From positions 1-7,291 of the forward strand of contig JAFYUA010000035.1 of assembly GCA_017549745.1 (NCBI GenBank): DNA of 7,291 bases. The letters are read 5' to 3'. The position numbers and the translations under genes are program-made. Under the pieces are notes generated by a model. The model did not search any database. It was not told the origin of the DNA and saw only the letters and a program-made list of their open reading frames with translations. Every line of letters starts with the position of its first letter. The first letter of the stretch is position 1. Source of the DNA: Clostridia bacterium (GTDB lineage: Bacteria; Bacillota; Clostridia; UMGS1810). Shown one piece after another: positions 1 to 4,775 of the stretch.

Positions 1-530
1 GCACACATCTCACATTCTCTCTCGCCAAGAGTGATTTTGAGCTTTTTTATGCCCAAAACTTTATTTCGGGCAAATACAGCCGATGCAAGCTTTAAGATGA
101 TATACACCACACAAGAGCTTGCAATGAGAGTTGTGAGCGAAATGTCAAAATAGAATATCCCATTGCTCACCATGGGGGCTGCGCCGTCTGCAAAATCTGT
201 GAAATATATGAGTGCAAGCATTACTCCTGCAAAGCAAAATGATGCCAGATAAAACACGGCGCATCTTTTTATAAGCTTTATAATTCCTGAGTGTGGGTCT
301 GTTATCACAAGCATAATAAGTGACACTGCCAGCTTTGCAGGAAATATGTAGAGCATATGAGCCGATGGGAAAAACAGGCACACTGCATACACCCTCCCCA
401 AAGCTGAGGCAACACAGAGCCTTAGCCAGCTTGAAGAGCTTTTGGAAAAAGCGCATGTCACTCTTAGCAATATCATGTTTATTATAAAATTGACAAGAAA
501 AAGCATGTCAGCATATACAATGGCTTTCAT
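1..530 (-). CDS. spoIIGA: SpoIIGA, sporulation sigma-E processing peptidase (N-terminal part)
   Basis: Membrane-bound aspartic peptidase that activates pro-sigma-E in the mother cell after asymmetric septation, triggered by SpoIIR. The 176 complete codons visible run from ATG at 530-528 to the window edge without a stop. The protein begins MKAIVYADMLFLVNFIINM, the SpoIIGA N-terminal pattern, and continues through hydrophobic segments near residues 5-25, 38-55, 60-75, 90-110 and 130-150. This fits the five-helix membrane domain of the family, and the stretch NGIFYFDISL near residues 125-134 is also typical. The last visible part (KKLKITLGERECEMC) is the entry to the cytoplasmic protease domain, so the catalytic Asp lies off the edge. 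The start is supported by AGAGGTGA just upstream. The frame is continuous and appears intact. In relatives sigE follows directly, which would put it left of this window. Identification is from remembered family patterns and is fairly secure. Confidence 0.88.
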   Translation of the reverse strand, partial: MKAIVYADMLFLVNFIINMILLRVTCAFSKSSSSWLRLCVASALGRVYAVCLFFPSAHMLYIFPAKLAVSLIMLVITDPHSGIIKLIKRCAVFYLASFCFAGVMLALIYFTDFADGAAPMVSNGIFYFDISLTTLIASSCVVYIILKLASAVFARNKVLGIKKLKITLGERECEMC

Positions 531-548
531 ATGTTCACCTCTGTATAT

Positions 549-581
549 ATTATATGCTATACGAGCTGAGAAAAATGTAAA
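549..581 (-). promoter_or_regulatory. Candidate spoIIGA promoter with a long spacer
   Basis: On the minus strand TTTACA (581-576) and TATAAT (554-549) are separated by 21 bp, and no reasonable -35 exists at the usual 17 bp. The Spo0A-activated spoIIG promoter of Bacillus subtilis is known for sigma-A elements about 22 bp apart, so the architecture may be conserved. A 6/7 match to the 0A box TGNCGAA (CGACGAA, plus strand 586-592) abuts the -35 upstream. The -10 lies about 20 bp from the start codon, so the leader would be short. This is a pattern match only. Confidence 0.45.
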
Positions 582-621
582 GAAACGACGAATAAAAAAA
601 TTTATATTTTCAAAATACCTC

Positions 622-650
622 TTGCCAAAAGAGAAAAATTGTGGTATAAT
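622..650 (+). promoter_or_regulatory. Sigma-A promoter of secG
   Basis: TTGCCA (622-627), a 17-bp spacer and TATAAT (645-650) preceded by TG at 642-643, which makes an extended -10. Transcription would start near 657 and give a leader of about 30 nt ending at the secG ribosome binding site. It diverges from the spoIIGA promoter about 70 bp away. Confidence 0.8.
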
Positions 651-687
651 GTCAAAAGCACATTTGGATTTGTTTGGAGGTGTTAAT

Positions 688-924
688 GTGTTAGAGTTGA
701 TTTTGACAATTGTACATGTTGTACTCGCTGTTATATTGATAGCTATTGTTCTTTTCCAGTCCGGTTCACAGGAGGGACTTTCGGGTTCTATCGCCGGCGG
801 CGCAGAAACTTTCTTTGGCAAAAACAAAGCAAGAAGCATGGATGGAATCCTCGCTAAAGGCACAGCGGTTGTAGCAGTGCTCTTTATCATAACATCACTT
901 GTTTTATTCTTTATAACAAAATAA
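688..924 (+). CDS. secG: SecG, preprotein translocase subunit
   Basis: Small non-catalytic subunit of the SecYEG channel in the cytoplasmic membrane, which assists SecA-driven protein export. The 78-residue product has the family layout. A first membrane helix (about 2-22) ends in VLFQSGSQEGLSGSIAGG, the signature SecG turn. An amphipathic linker with FFGKNKARSMDGILAKGT (about 42-60) follows, and then a second helix (about 61-76). Length matches the usual 75-80 residues. The start is GTG at 688, because GGAGG at 676-680 sits 7 nt upstream and homology begins there. The frame stays open upstream to 442, but that stretch overlaps the secG promoter and spoIIGA and has no family resemblance. In many Firmicutes secG is followed by rnr and smpB. 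Here a terminator ends the unit, so the gene appears monocistronic. Confidence 0.93.
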   Translation: MLELILTIVHVVLAVILIAIVLFQSGSQEGLSGSIAGGAETFFGKNKARSMDGILAKGTAVVAVLFIITSLVLFFITK

Positions 925-936
925 CAAAAAGATTTT

Positions 937-966
937 GCAGACGGCTCCGTCTGCTTTTCTTTTTTT
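937..966 (+). terminator. Intrinsic terminator of secG
   Basis: Stem GCAGACG (937-943) pairs with CGTCTGC (948-954) around a GCTC loop, followed by a T-rich run (TTTTCTTTTTTT, 955-966). It starts 12 bp after the secG stop codon and separates secG from the next operon. Confidence 0.9.
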
Positions 967-973
967 CGTCTCA

Positions 974-1002
974 TTGACATTTTTTGTCGAATGTTATATA
1001 AT
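974..1002 (+). promoter_or_regulatory. Consensus sigma-A promoter of the zinc-ribbon operon
   Basis: TTGACA (974-979), exactly 17 bp, then TATAAT (997-1002): a perfect match to both hexamers. Predicted start near 1009, about 26 nt before the 1035 start codon. Such a strong promoter with a regulator box in its spacer suggests tight control by repression. Confidence 0.88.
983..991 (+). promoter_or_regulatory. Spo0A-type box inside promoter spacer
   Basis: TTTGTCGAA, a full match to the 9-base form of the B. subtilis 0A box (core TGNCGAA), lies between the -35 and -10 of the promoter at 974-1002. A protein bound here would cover the RNA polymerase contact face, so repression by phosphorylated Spo0A is the simplest inference. 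The presence of Spo0A is inferred from spoIIGA, not seen in the window. Confidence 0.6.
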
Positions 1003-1034
1003 AAATTTACCATCATACTCAGGAGGAAGCAATT

Positions 1035-1733
1035 ATGTCTTATTGCGAAAATTGCGGTGCTATGATTGATGAGCGTGCGCTTGTTTGTGAAAATTGCGGC
1101 GCGCATATTAGCTGTCGGAGTGCCGATGAACAACAAGGCAGGTCATATAATGAAGATATATTTCTTACGATAAAAAATAAAGCATGGGATTTTGTGCAGA
1201 CCTATGTTCCACAAAAGCTTCTCACCCCCGGTGACAAGACTCTGTTTTATGCAGGCTTTGGTTGCTTTGGGGTGCTTGCTTTGGTGTACATACTTTGTAT
1301 GTTTGCCTTTATGGCAGACATCTGCCTTCCAATAGGCCTTGGCAGCGAAGCTTTTCTGTCATTTGTGGCAGGGGTAGGCTCAGATTCTGCAGGCGCATCT
1401 GCGCTCTGGATTCTCGTTTTCCTCATTATCAACCTTGTTCCTGTCGCCTTTGCCGTGCTTGCGTTTTTCAAAGCTGATTTCAGGATTTATTCCTTGTATG
1501 CTATGGCAGGCTTTATAATCCTCACCATTTTTTCATTCTTTGCATGGCTCATTTCTTCCCCTGCCAGCATGCTCGAAGCCATCACATATTACAGCAGCCC
1601 AAACAAATATGCGTGGTATGTTTTGATGGATTCACTCAGTGAGGCGTGGTATCTCAAGATTATCCTCTCTTTGGGGGCAGCTGTTGGAATCGGTGTTGAT
1701 ATTTGCAAAGATTCAGGCATACAACTTGATTGA
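1035..1733 (+). CDS. Zinc-ribbon membrane protein of unknown function
   Basis: I do not recognise a named family. The 232-residue protein opens with a zinc ribbon, CX2C-X10-CX2C (Cys4, 7, 18, 21), of the kind placed at the cytoplasmic N terminus of many Firmicutes membrane proteins. A polar linker (about 25-66) follows. Then come about four hydrophobic helices, near residues 69-95, 122-145, 151-174 and 206-223, with a short hydrophilic tail. No catalytic motif is visible. The start ATG at 1035 has AGGAGG at 1021-1026, 8 nt upstream. It is the first gene of an operon, only 18 bp before the next gene, whose product also combines membrane helices with Cys modules. The two may therefore form one membrane complex. 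Expression probably follows the Spo0A-box promoter just upstream. Confidence 0.8.
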   Translation: MSYCENCGAMIDERALVCENCGAHISCRSADEQQGRSYNEDIFLTIKNKAWDFVQTYVPQKLLTPGDKTLFYAGFGCFGVLALVYILCMFAFMADICLPIGLGSEAFLSFVAGVGSDSAGASALWILVFLIINLVPVAFAVLAFFKADFRIYSLYAMAGFIILTIFSFFAWLISSPASMLEAITYYSSPNKYAWYVLMDSLSEAWYLKIILSLGAAVGIGVDICKDSGIQLD

Positions 1734-1751
1734 TGAAACGAGGTAGTTCAG

Positions 1752-2912
1752 ATGTCGCTTTTTTTCACAATAATATTTCTTGCGTTTTTGATATATGTAT
1801 CTTATTTTAAAATAGTGTGGTTGCTTTTCCGTGGCAAACAATACAATCGTTTTTTTGCCACTCTCATAAGCACTGTTTTCCCTGTAATCGGCTCAGTGCC
1901 TGCCTTTATAATGGCAAGCAAATATGAGCGCAGGGTAGGGGGAATAGCCACGCGCATGAATGACTATGTTCTTCGCTGCTCTATCATTGCGCTCGAGCTT
2001 ATATCGGTGTTTTTGTTGTTTTGCCCTTTGTTTGAGTCAGACAGTATGACCGCTTCGGGCATCAACATGATATTCGGTCTCAACATGGGTGACATCACCA
2101 TCTTCAAGAGTGCATATTTCCTGCTCTACATAGTGATTGCACCTTTTGTGGCGGCTGTGATAAATGCAGTTGATGTCAAATTCAACATCCGCAATGTTCT
2201 CTCTTATGTGGTTGCACTCATTTCGTGCCTCACAGTTTTTGCAATAGCAGTATTTGCTGATACCGACGGCGAGTTTGAAGCTACTTTTGTTTTGTGGCTT
2301 TATTGCATAGCGCAAGTTGCGATAATGCTTTTGTGTGTTTTCTCGCTCATAAAGGTGCGCAATCGCTTTTTGCTTGCTCTGGAAAAAGAAGAAGCCCAAG
2401 AGGAATCGGTAAGCACCGAAGAGCCTGAGGCAGTGACTCCCGCTGCTGGCACCTACAAGTGCGCCAAATGCGGAAGCTTCGTTCCCAAGGGTACAATTTG
2501 CCCGTGCCGAGAAGAGACCAGAGTCACTCTCGACAAGCTCATGGCTCAGCAAAACGAAAAAGAAACCTCTGATTTTTGCGTATATTGCAAACGCGCTCTT
2601 GCGCCAGGTGAGGCATGCAACTGTGTGGGTGAAGGCTTTGGCATTACAGTAAAGCCCGAACAGTTTGAAGGGCGCAAATGCAGATATTGCGGTCAGATTC
2701 TCGTTGGTGACAGCACATGTGTGTGTGAAAAGATAATGAAAAATTCCAAGCCTGCCGATGAACACGCCGGCAGTGCAGAACCCAGAGCATATTTTGAACA
2801 GAGTGTCCATCTTGAAACCACCCATATTTCTGATGAAATGGCTGAGCTCGAAAAGAAAATCGAAGCCAAATTCTCCGAGGTCAAGAGTTCACTTGCTCAT
2901 TATGACGAATAA
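1752..2912 (+). CDS. Polytopic membrane protein with three tandem C-terminal zinc-binding modules
   Basis: Function unknown; 386 residues. Residues 1-200 hold about six hydrophobic helices (near 2-26, 34-55, 74-93, 120-140, 148-169, 177-200). An acidic linker rich in Glu (211-226) follows. Then come three Cys modules of identical spacing, CX2C-X9-CXC: Cys237/240/250/252, Cys276/279/289/291 and Cys310/313/323/325. This is a compact zinc-knuckle pattern with CXC instead of the usual second CX2C. The tail (about 361-386, MAELEKKIEAKFSEVKSS) is predicted to be a short amphipathic or coiled-coil helix. The start ATG at 1752 has AGGT at 1741-1744. It is the second gene of the operon with the 1035 gene and ends in a shared terminator. 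The modules could bind nucleic acid or a protein partner at the inner membrane face; nothing in the sequence decides between these. Confidence 0.8.
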   Translation: MSLFFTIIFLAFLIYVSYFKIVWLLFRGKQYNRFFATLISTVFPVIGSVPAFIMASKYERRVGGIATRMNDYVLRCSIIALELISVFLLFCPLFESDSMTASGINMIFGLNMGDITIFKSAYFLLYIVIAPFVAAVINAVDVKFNIRNVLSYVVALISCLTVFAIAVFADTDGEFEATFVLWLYCIAQVAIMLLCVFSLIKVRNRFLLALEKEEAQEESVSTEEPEAVTPAAGTYKCAKCGSFVPKGTICPCREETRVTLDKLMAQQNEKETSDFCVYCKRALAPGEACNCVGEGFGITVKPEQFEGRKCRYCGQILVGDSTCVCEKIMKNSKPADEHAGSAEPRAYFEQSVHLETTHISDEMAELEKKIEAKFSEVKSSLAHYDE

Positions 2913-2924
2913 CAAAAAATAACA

Positions 2925-2960
2925 AAAAACCTTACTGCATGGCTTTGCAGTAAGGTTTTT
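2925..2960. terminator. Bidirectional intrinsic terminator
   Basis: A perfect 15-bp stem, AAAAACCTTACTGCA (2925-2939) with its complement at 2946-2960, around a 6-nt loop. The A run on the left and T run on the right supply a U-tract for both strands. It lies between the convergent ends of the zinc-ribbon operon (stop at 2912) and rnhA (stop at 2966) and can serve both. Confidence 0.9.
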
Positions 2961-2965
2961 CTTCT

Positions 2966-3436
2966 TTATATGTTGTTTACATATCCGTCATCTGTCAAAA
3001 GGTTTTCGCCCTTTGCGGCACTCGTAGCAAGAAAGTCGCAGCGTTCATTTTCAACATGACCGTCATGCCCTTTCACCCAGCATAGCTCAACCTGATGGAT
3101 TTTCAAAAGCTCTATAAGCCTCTCAAAGAGCTCTCTGTTTTTCACGGGCTCTTTTTTGCTGTTTTTCCAGCCGTTTTTCTGCCATGACACAATCCAGTTT
3201 TTGTTGATGGAATCTATCAGATATTTTGAGTCGCTCCAAAGCTTCACTTTGCATGGCTCGGTGAGTGCTTCCAGACCTGTTATCGCAGCAAGAAGCTCCA
3301 TTCGGTTGTTGGTAGTACATTCATATCCCTGTGACAATTCCTTTTGCCTGCCCATATATGAAAGTATCACTCCGTAGCCGCCCTTGCCCGGATTTCCGCT
3401 GCAAGCTCCGTCGGTATATATGGTTACTTCTTTCAT
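2966..3436 (-). CDS. rnhA: Ribonuclease HI
   Basis: Cytoplasmic endonuclease that cuts the RNA strand of RNA-DNA hybrids (R-loops, primers), using two divalent metal ions. The 156-residue product has the standard RNase HI length and all acidic active-site residues. These are Asp9 in YTDGACSGNPG, Glu47 in NNRMELLA, Asp69 in WSDSKYL and Asp134 in NERCDFLA, with the catalytic loop His124 in WVKGHDGH. The Trp-rich basic handle (WIVSWQKNGWKNSKK, about 81-95) that grips the hybrid is also present. The start is ATG at 3436-3434 with AAGGGGA at 3450-3444. The frame is open 21 codons further upstream, but that part runs through an inverted-repeat element and matches nothing in the family. No convincing own promoter is visible. 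The element begins 23 bp before the start codon, so it may have separated the gene from its original promoter or brought a new one. Confidence 0.95.
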   Translation of the reverse strand: MKEVTIYTDGACSGNPGKGGYGVILSYMGRQKELSQGYECTTNNRMELLAAITGLEALTEPCKVKLWSDSKYLIDSINKNWIVSWQKNGWKNSKKEPVKNRELFERLIELLKIHQVELCWVKGHDGHVENERCDFLATSAAKGENLLTDDGYVNNI

Positions 3437-3458
3437 CAAAAAATCCCCTTTAATATTT

Positions 3459-3485
3459 AGTGTGACAGGACTCGAACTAACACTG
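3459..3485 (+). repeat. Left terminal inverted repeat
   Basis: AGTGTGACAGGACTCGAACT (3459-3478) is an exact 20-bp reverse complement of 3715-3734. After two unmatched bases, CACTG (3481-3485) pairs with CAGTG (3708-3712), giving 25 matches in 27. Read on the minus strand, it ends AGTTCGAGTCC then TGTCACAC, like the T loop and acceptor end of a tRNA. Confidence 0.9.
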
Positions 3486-3590
3486 GTTTCACATGACAAA
3501 TTTACCTGAAACTACAGTAAATTCCTTGAAAATACGTCAGTATTCCCTGCGTAATTTACTTTGTTTCAAGAAAATTTGTCTATGTGAAAC
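3486..3590 (+). repeat. Hairpin arm 1 of the element
   Basis: Long imperfect palindrome. GTTTCACAT (3486-3494) pairs with 3582-3590, GACAAATTT (3495-3503) with 3572-3580 (one bulged T), TGAAAC (3507-3512) with 3563-3568, and AGTAAATT (3516-3523) with 3553-3560. The tip is AATAC/GTATT (3531-3535/3540-3544) around a GTCA loop. Intervening internal loops are 2-8 nt. Confidence 0.85.
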
Positions 3591-3599
3591 TGCTGAGCA

Positions 3600-3707
3600 C
3601 CTGACAACTTGAAAATTTTATTAAGATTTTAGTGCGGCAGGTTGAAGGCGGGCTGACGCCCGTCAAAACCGACAAACTGAAAGCTTTTAAAATTTTCAGT
3701 CGTCAGG
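3600..3707 (+). repeat. Hairpin arm 2 of the element
   Basis: CCTGAC (3600-3605) pairs with GTCAGG (3702-3707). ACT (3607-3609) pairs with 3698-3700, and GAAAATTTTA (3611-3620) pairs with 3688-3697, leaving one bulged T at 3610. Partly wobble-paired segments lead to a GC-rich tip, GGCGGGC (3647-3653) with GCCCGTC (3658-3664), around a TGAC loop. One tip pair is G-T, which would be stable in RNA. Confidence 0.8.
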
Positions 3708-3734
3708 CAGTGAGAGTTCGAGTCCTGTCACACT
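3708..3734 (-). repeat. Right terminal inverted repeat
   Basis: Reverse complement of the left repeat, 25 of 27 positions, with the outer 20 bp exact (3715-3734). It contains the TGA stop codon of the minus-strand DUF624-like gene (3730-3728), so the coding sequence runs into the repeat. Confidence 0.9.
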
Positions 3735-4597
3735 TTAAGTACTCTTCCAGACTCTTCTTTCACTCTTTTTAGCATGAGAGTGTCAATGGTAGGATAGGTA
3801 GAGAACACCACAATCAGTCCCACAAGTGAGAGTCCGATGAGTCCTGCTATAACAGCGAGCAGTGTGGGTGAGAAAACGAAAAGATAAAGAGCACCAATTG
3901 CAATGGCCGCCACTATAGCTGTTATGAGAAGATTAAGCGGAAGCTTGCCTGTTGCAAATATAACTGCGTTTTTAAAAAGCTTTGAAAATTTAAGCTCAAA
4001 TGTCACCATCATGGTGTATATATAGTAGTGAGCCCATGTGAAGATAACACTGATTGCCACAATGACTCCGGCTGCAAGGTTCGGCATAAGGCTGCCCATC
4101 TGTGGCATATCAACAGGCATCACAAACATATAAAATCCAAATGCCACATACAGAGCAATGTAGCCAGCCATGTCTATCACGCTCATAATAAGCCCATGCA
4201 CATAATTCTTCTTAAACTGCGCCCAAAAGTCTGAAAGCACCCATGCGTGCTCGCGGCGCTGAATGTTTCTGAGCACATACACAAACCCTGCCGTGGCAGG
4301 ACCTGTTATAAAAAGAGACACCGCCAATATGATGAGCGATATATAATCGGGGTGGAATGAAAACGCCTGCATTTTGCCAAGGTCTGCAAAGCTCTGGATA
4401 TCTCTGTTGAAATCAAATGAAAAATAAAGTCCCACAATCAGAGGTGTAAGCGCGAGGGTATATATGAGGTTTAATTGCATGAGCTTGCCTATCTTTGCAA
4501 ACAGTATTTCAAAAAACACAAAAAACCGTCTTTTCTCAGGCTCGTTTTTCGACACGCCCTTGCCCGGTTTTGATTCTTTAGTGATAAATCTTGCCAT
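3728..4597 (-). CDS. YesL/DUF624-like integral membrane protein
   Basis: Membrane protein of unknown biochemical role, 289 residues. After a basic cytoplasmic N terminus (1-35) it has about six hydrophobic segments (near 40-60, 85-110, 136-160, 172-195, 218-240, 242-266). The region GPATAGFVYVLRNIQRREHA (99-118) followed by DFWAQFKKNYVHGL resembles the DUF624 (YesL) core, and KIGKLMQLNLIYTL fits its first helix. YesL proteins often sit beside carbohydrate ABC transporters, but none is seen here. The ATG at 4597-4595 is preferred. An in-frame TTG at 4630 lies 9 bp from the -10 element and has no ribosome binding site, while the ATG has only a weak GGTAG. The last codon pair, GTG TGA, belongs to the inverted-repeat element, so the native C terminus may have been slightly changed by insertion. 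Transcription probably starts from the Spo0A-box promoter at 4639-4667. Confidence 0.78.
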   Translation of the reverse strand: MARFITKESKPGKGVSKNEPEKRRFFVFFEILFAKIGKLMQLNLIYTLALTPLIVGLYFSFDFNRDIQSFADLGKMQAFSFHPDYISLIILAVSLFITGPATAGFVYVLRNIQRREHAWVLSDFWAQFKKNYVHGLIMSVIDMAGYIALYVAFGFYMFVMPVDMPQMGSLMPNLAAGVIVAISVIFTWAHYYIYTMMVTFELKFSKLFKNAVIFATGKLPLNLLITAIVAAIAIGALYLFVFSPTLLAVIAGLIGLSLVGLIVVFSTYPTIDTLMLKRVKEESGRVLKV

Positions 4598-4638
4598 TTG
4601 TCTACCAGCTTTCGTAATATTATTAATCAATAAATGGT

Positions 4639-4667
4639 ATTATAACACAAATATTTCATTTCGACAA
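4639..4667 (-). promoter_or_regulatory. Promoter of the DUF624-like gene (extended -10)
   Basis: On the minus strand TATAAT (4644-4639) is preceded by TG at 4647-4646, giving an extended -10. A 17-bp spacer places TTGTCG (4667-4662, 4/6) at -35. The start point would be near 4632, leaving a leader of about 35 nt to the ATG at 4597 and making the TTG at 4630 an unlikely start. Confidence 0.7.
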
Positions 4668-4668
4668 C
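4660..4668 (-). promoter_or_regulatory. Spo0A-type box overlapping the -35
   Basis: GTTGTCGAA on the minus strand contains the exact 7-base core TGTCGAA and matches 8 of 9 bases of the longer consensus. It coincides with the weak -35 (4667-4662). That is the placement seen at Spo0A-activated sigma-A promoters, so activation is possible here, but the sign of regulation is inferred. Confidence 0.5.
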
Positions 4669-4696
4669 TGTTTGTGAAAATTTGTAATAAAATTCC

Positions 4697-4722
4697 ATTG
4701 GACCCACTTGACAAAGTCCAAT
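4697..4722 (+). promoter_or_regulatory. Inverted repeat bracketing the -35 of the topoisomerase operon
   Basis: ATTGGAC (4697-4703) and GTCCAAT (4716-4722) form a perfect 7-bp inverted repeat with a 12-bp centre that contains the TTGACA at 4708-4713. It may be a binding site for a dimeric regulator. Confidence 0.4.
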
Positions 4723-4736
4723 AAATAGTGTAATGT
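4708..4736 (+). promoter_or_regulatory. Promoter of the topoisomerase operon (weak -10)
   Basis: Consensus -35 TTGACA (4708-4713). At 17 bp the -10 would be the poor TAATGT (4731-4736). TGTAAT (4729-4734) is a better hexamer but only 15 bp away. The -35 is secure and the exact -10 is not. A weak -10 next to a palindrome suggests regulated rather than constitutive output. Confidence 0.5.
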
Positions 4737-4757
4737 ATATAGTATTGATACTATATA
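4736..4757 (+). promoter_or_regulatory. Perfect dyad, candidate operator of the topoisomerase operon
   Basis: TATATAGTAT (4736-4745) and ATACTATATA (4748-4757) are exact reverse complements around TG. The dyad lies between the -10 region and the ribosome binding site GGGGTGG (4760-4766), overlapping the probable transcription start. It has the form of a dimeric repressor operator; similar TATA-rich dyads serve GntR-type regulators, but the regulator is unknown. Confidence 0.6.
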
Positions 4758-4775
4758 TTGGGGTGGTTTAAGAAA

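Larger units (their letters stand above)
3456..3737. mobile_element. Putative non-autonomous inverted-repeat element flanked by TTTA
   Basis: This block fills the whole gap between the rnhA start and the end of the DUF624 gene. Near-perfect terminal inverted repeats (3459-3485 and 3708-3734) enclose two long imperfect hairpins (3486-3590 and 3600-3707). Nearly every base can therefore pair, and the DNA or its RNA would form a three-armed structure. The direct repeat TTTA occurs immediately outside both ends (3456-3459 and 3734-3737) and could be a target-site duplication, although four A/T bases are weak evidence. There is no open frame of protein-like character inside, so if mobile it depends on a transposase supplied elsewhere, like a MITE. 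It could instead be a conserved structured RNA. No family is recognised. The element ends inside the coding frame of the neighbouring gene and supplies its stop codon. Confidence 0.6.

Noticed and set aside
145..456. 103-residue minus-strand reading frame
   Set aside because: It lies in another frame of spoIIGA, whose frame is continuous from 530 to the edge and matches the family.
442..687. Longer SecG start, adding 82 residues upstream
   Set aside because: The stretch covers the secG promoter and part of antisense spoIIGA, shows no family similarity, and the GTG at 688 has a well-placed GGAGG.
2037..2825. 262-residue minus-strand reading frame
   Set aside because: It is antisense to the zinc-ribbon membrane gene, has no ribosome binding site, and its His/Cys-rich composition is explained by the complement of the real gene.
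3437..3499. 21-residue upstream extension of RNase HI
   Set aside because: It reads through the terminal repeat of the element. Family similarity starts at the ATG at 3436, which has its own ribosome binding site.
3600..3707. Hairpin arm 2 as the intrinsic terminator of the DUF624-like gene
   Set aside because: The stem is long and interrupted, and no T-run follows its end on the minus strand.
3459..3734. A tRNA or tmRNA gene spanning the element
   Set aside because: The ends pair like an acceptor stem and have a T-loop-like sequence, but there is no D arm or anticodon arm, the T stem does not pair, no CCA follows, and the tmRNA start and tag region are missing.
4548..4554. Third TGTCGAA (minus strand)
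   Set aside because: It lies inside the DUF624-like coding sequence, downstream of its start, with no promoter around it. Chance occurrence is expected about once in the window.
4758..4775. TTG start adding six residues to topoisomerase subunit B
   Set aside because: It would place the start inside the mirror-symmetric operator region and ahead of the GGGGTGG ribosome binding site, which fits the ATG at 4776.
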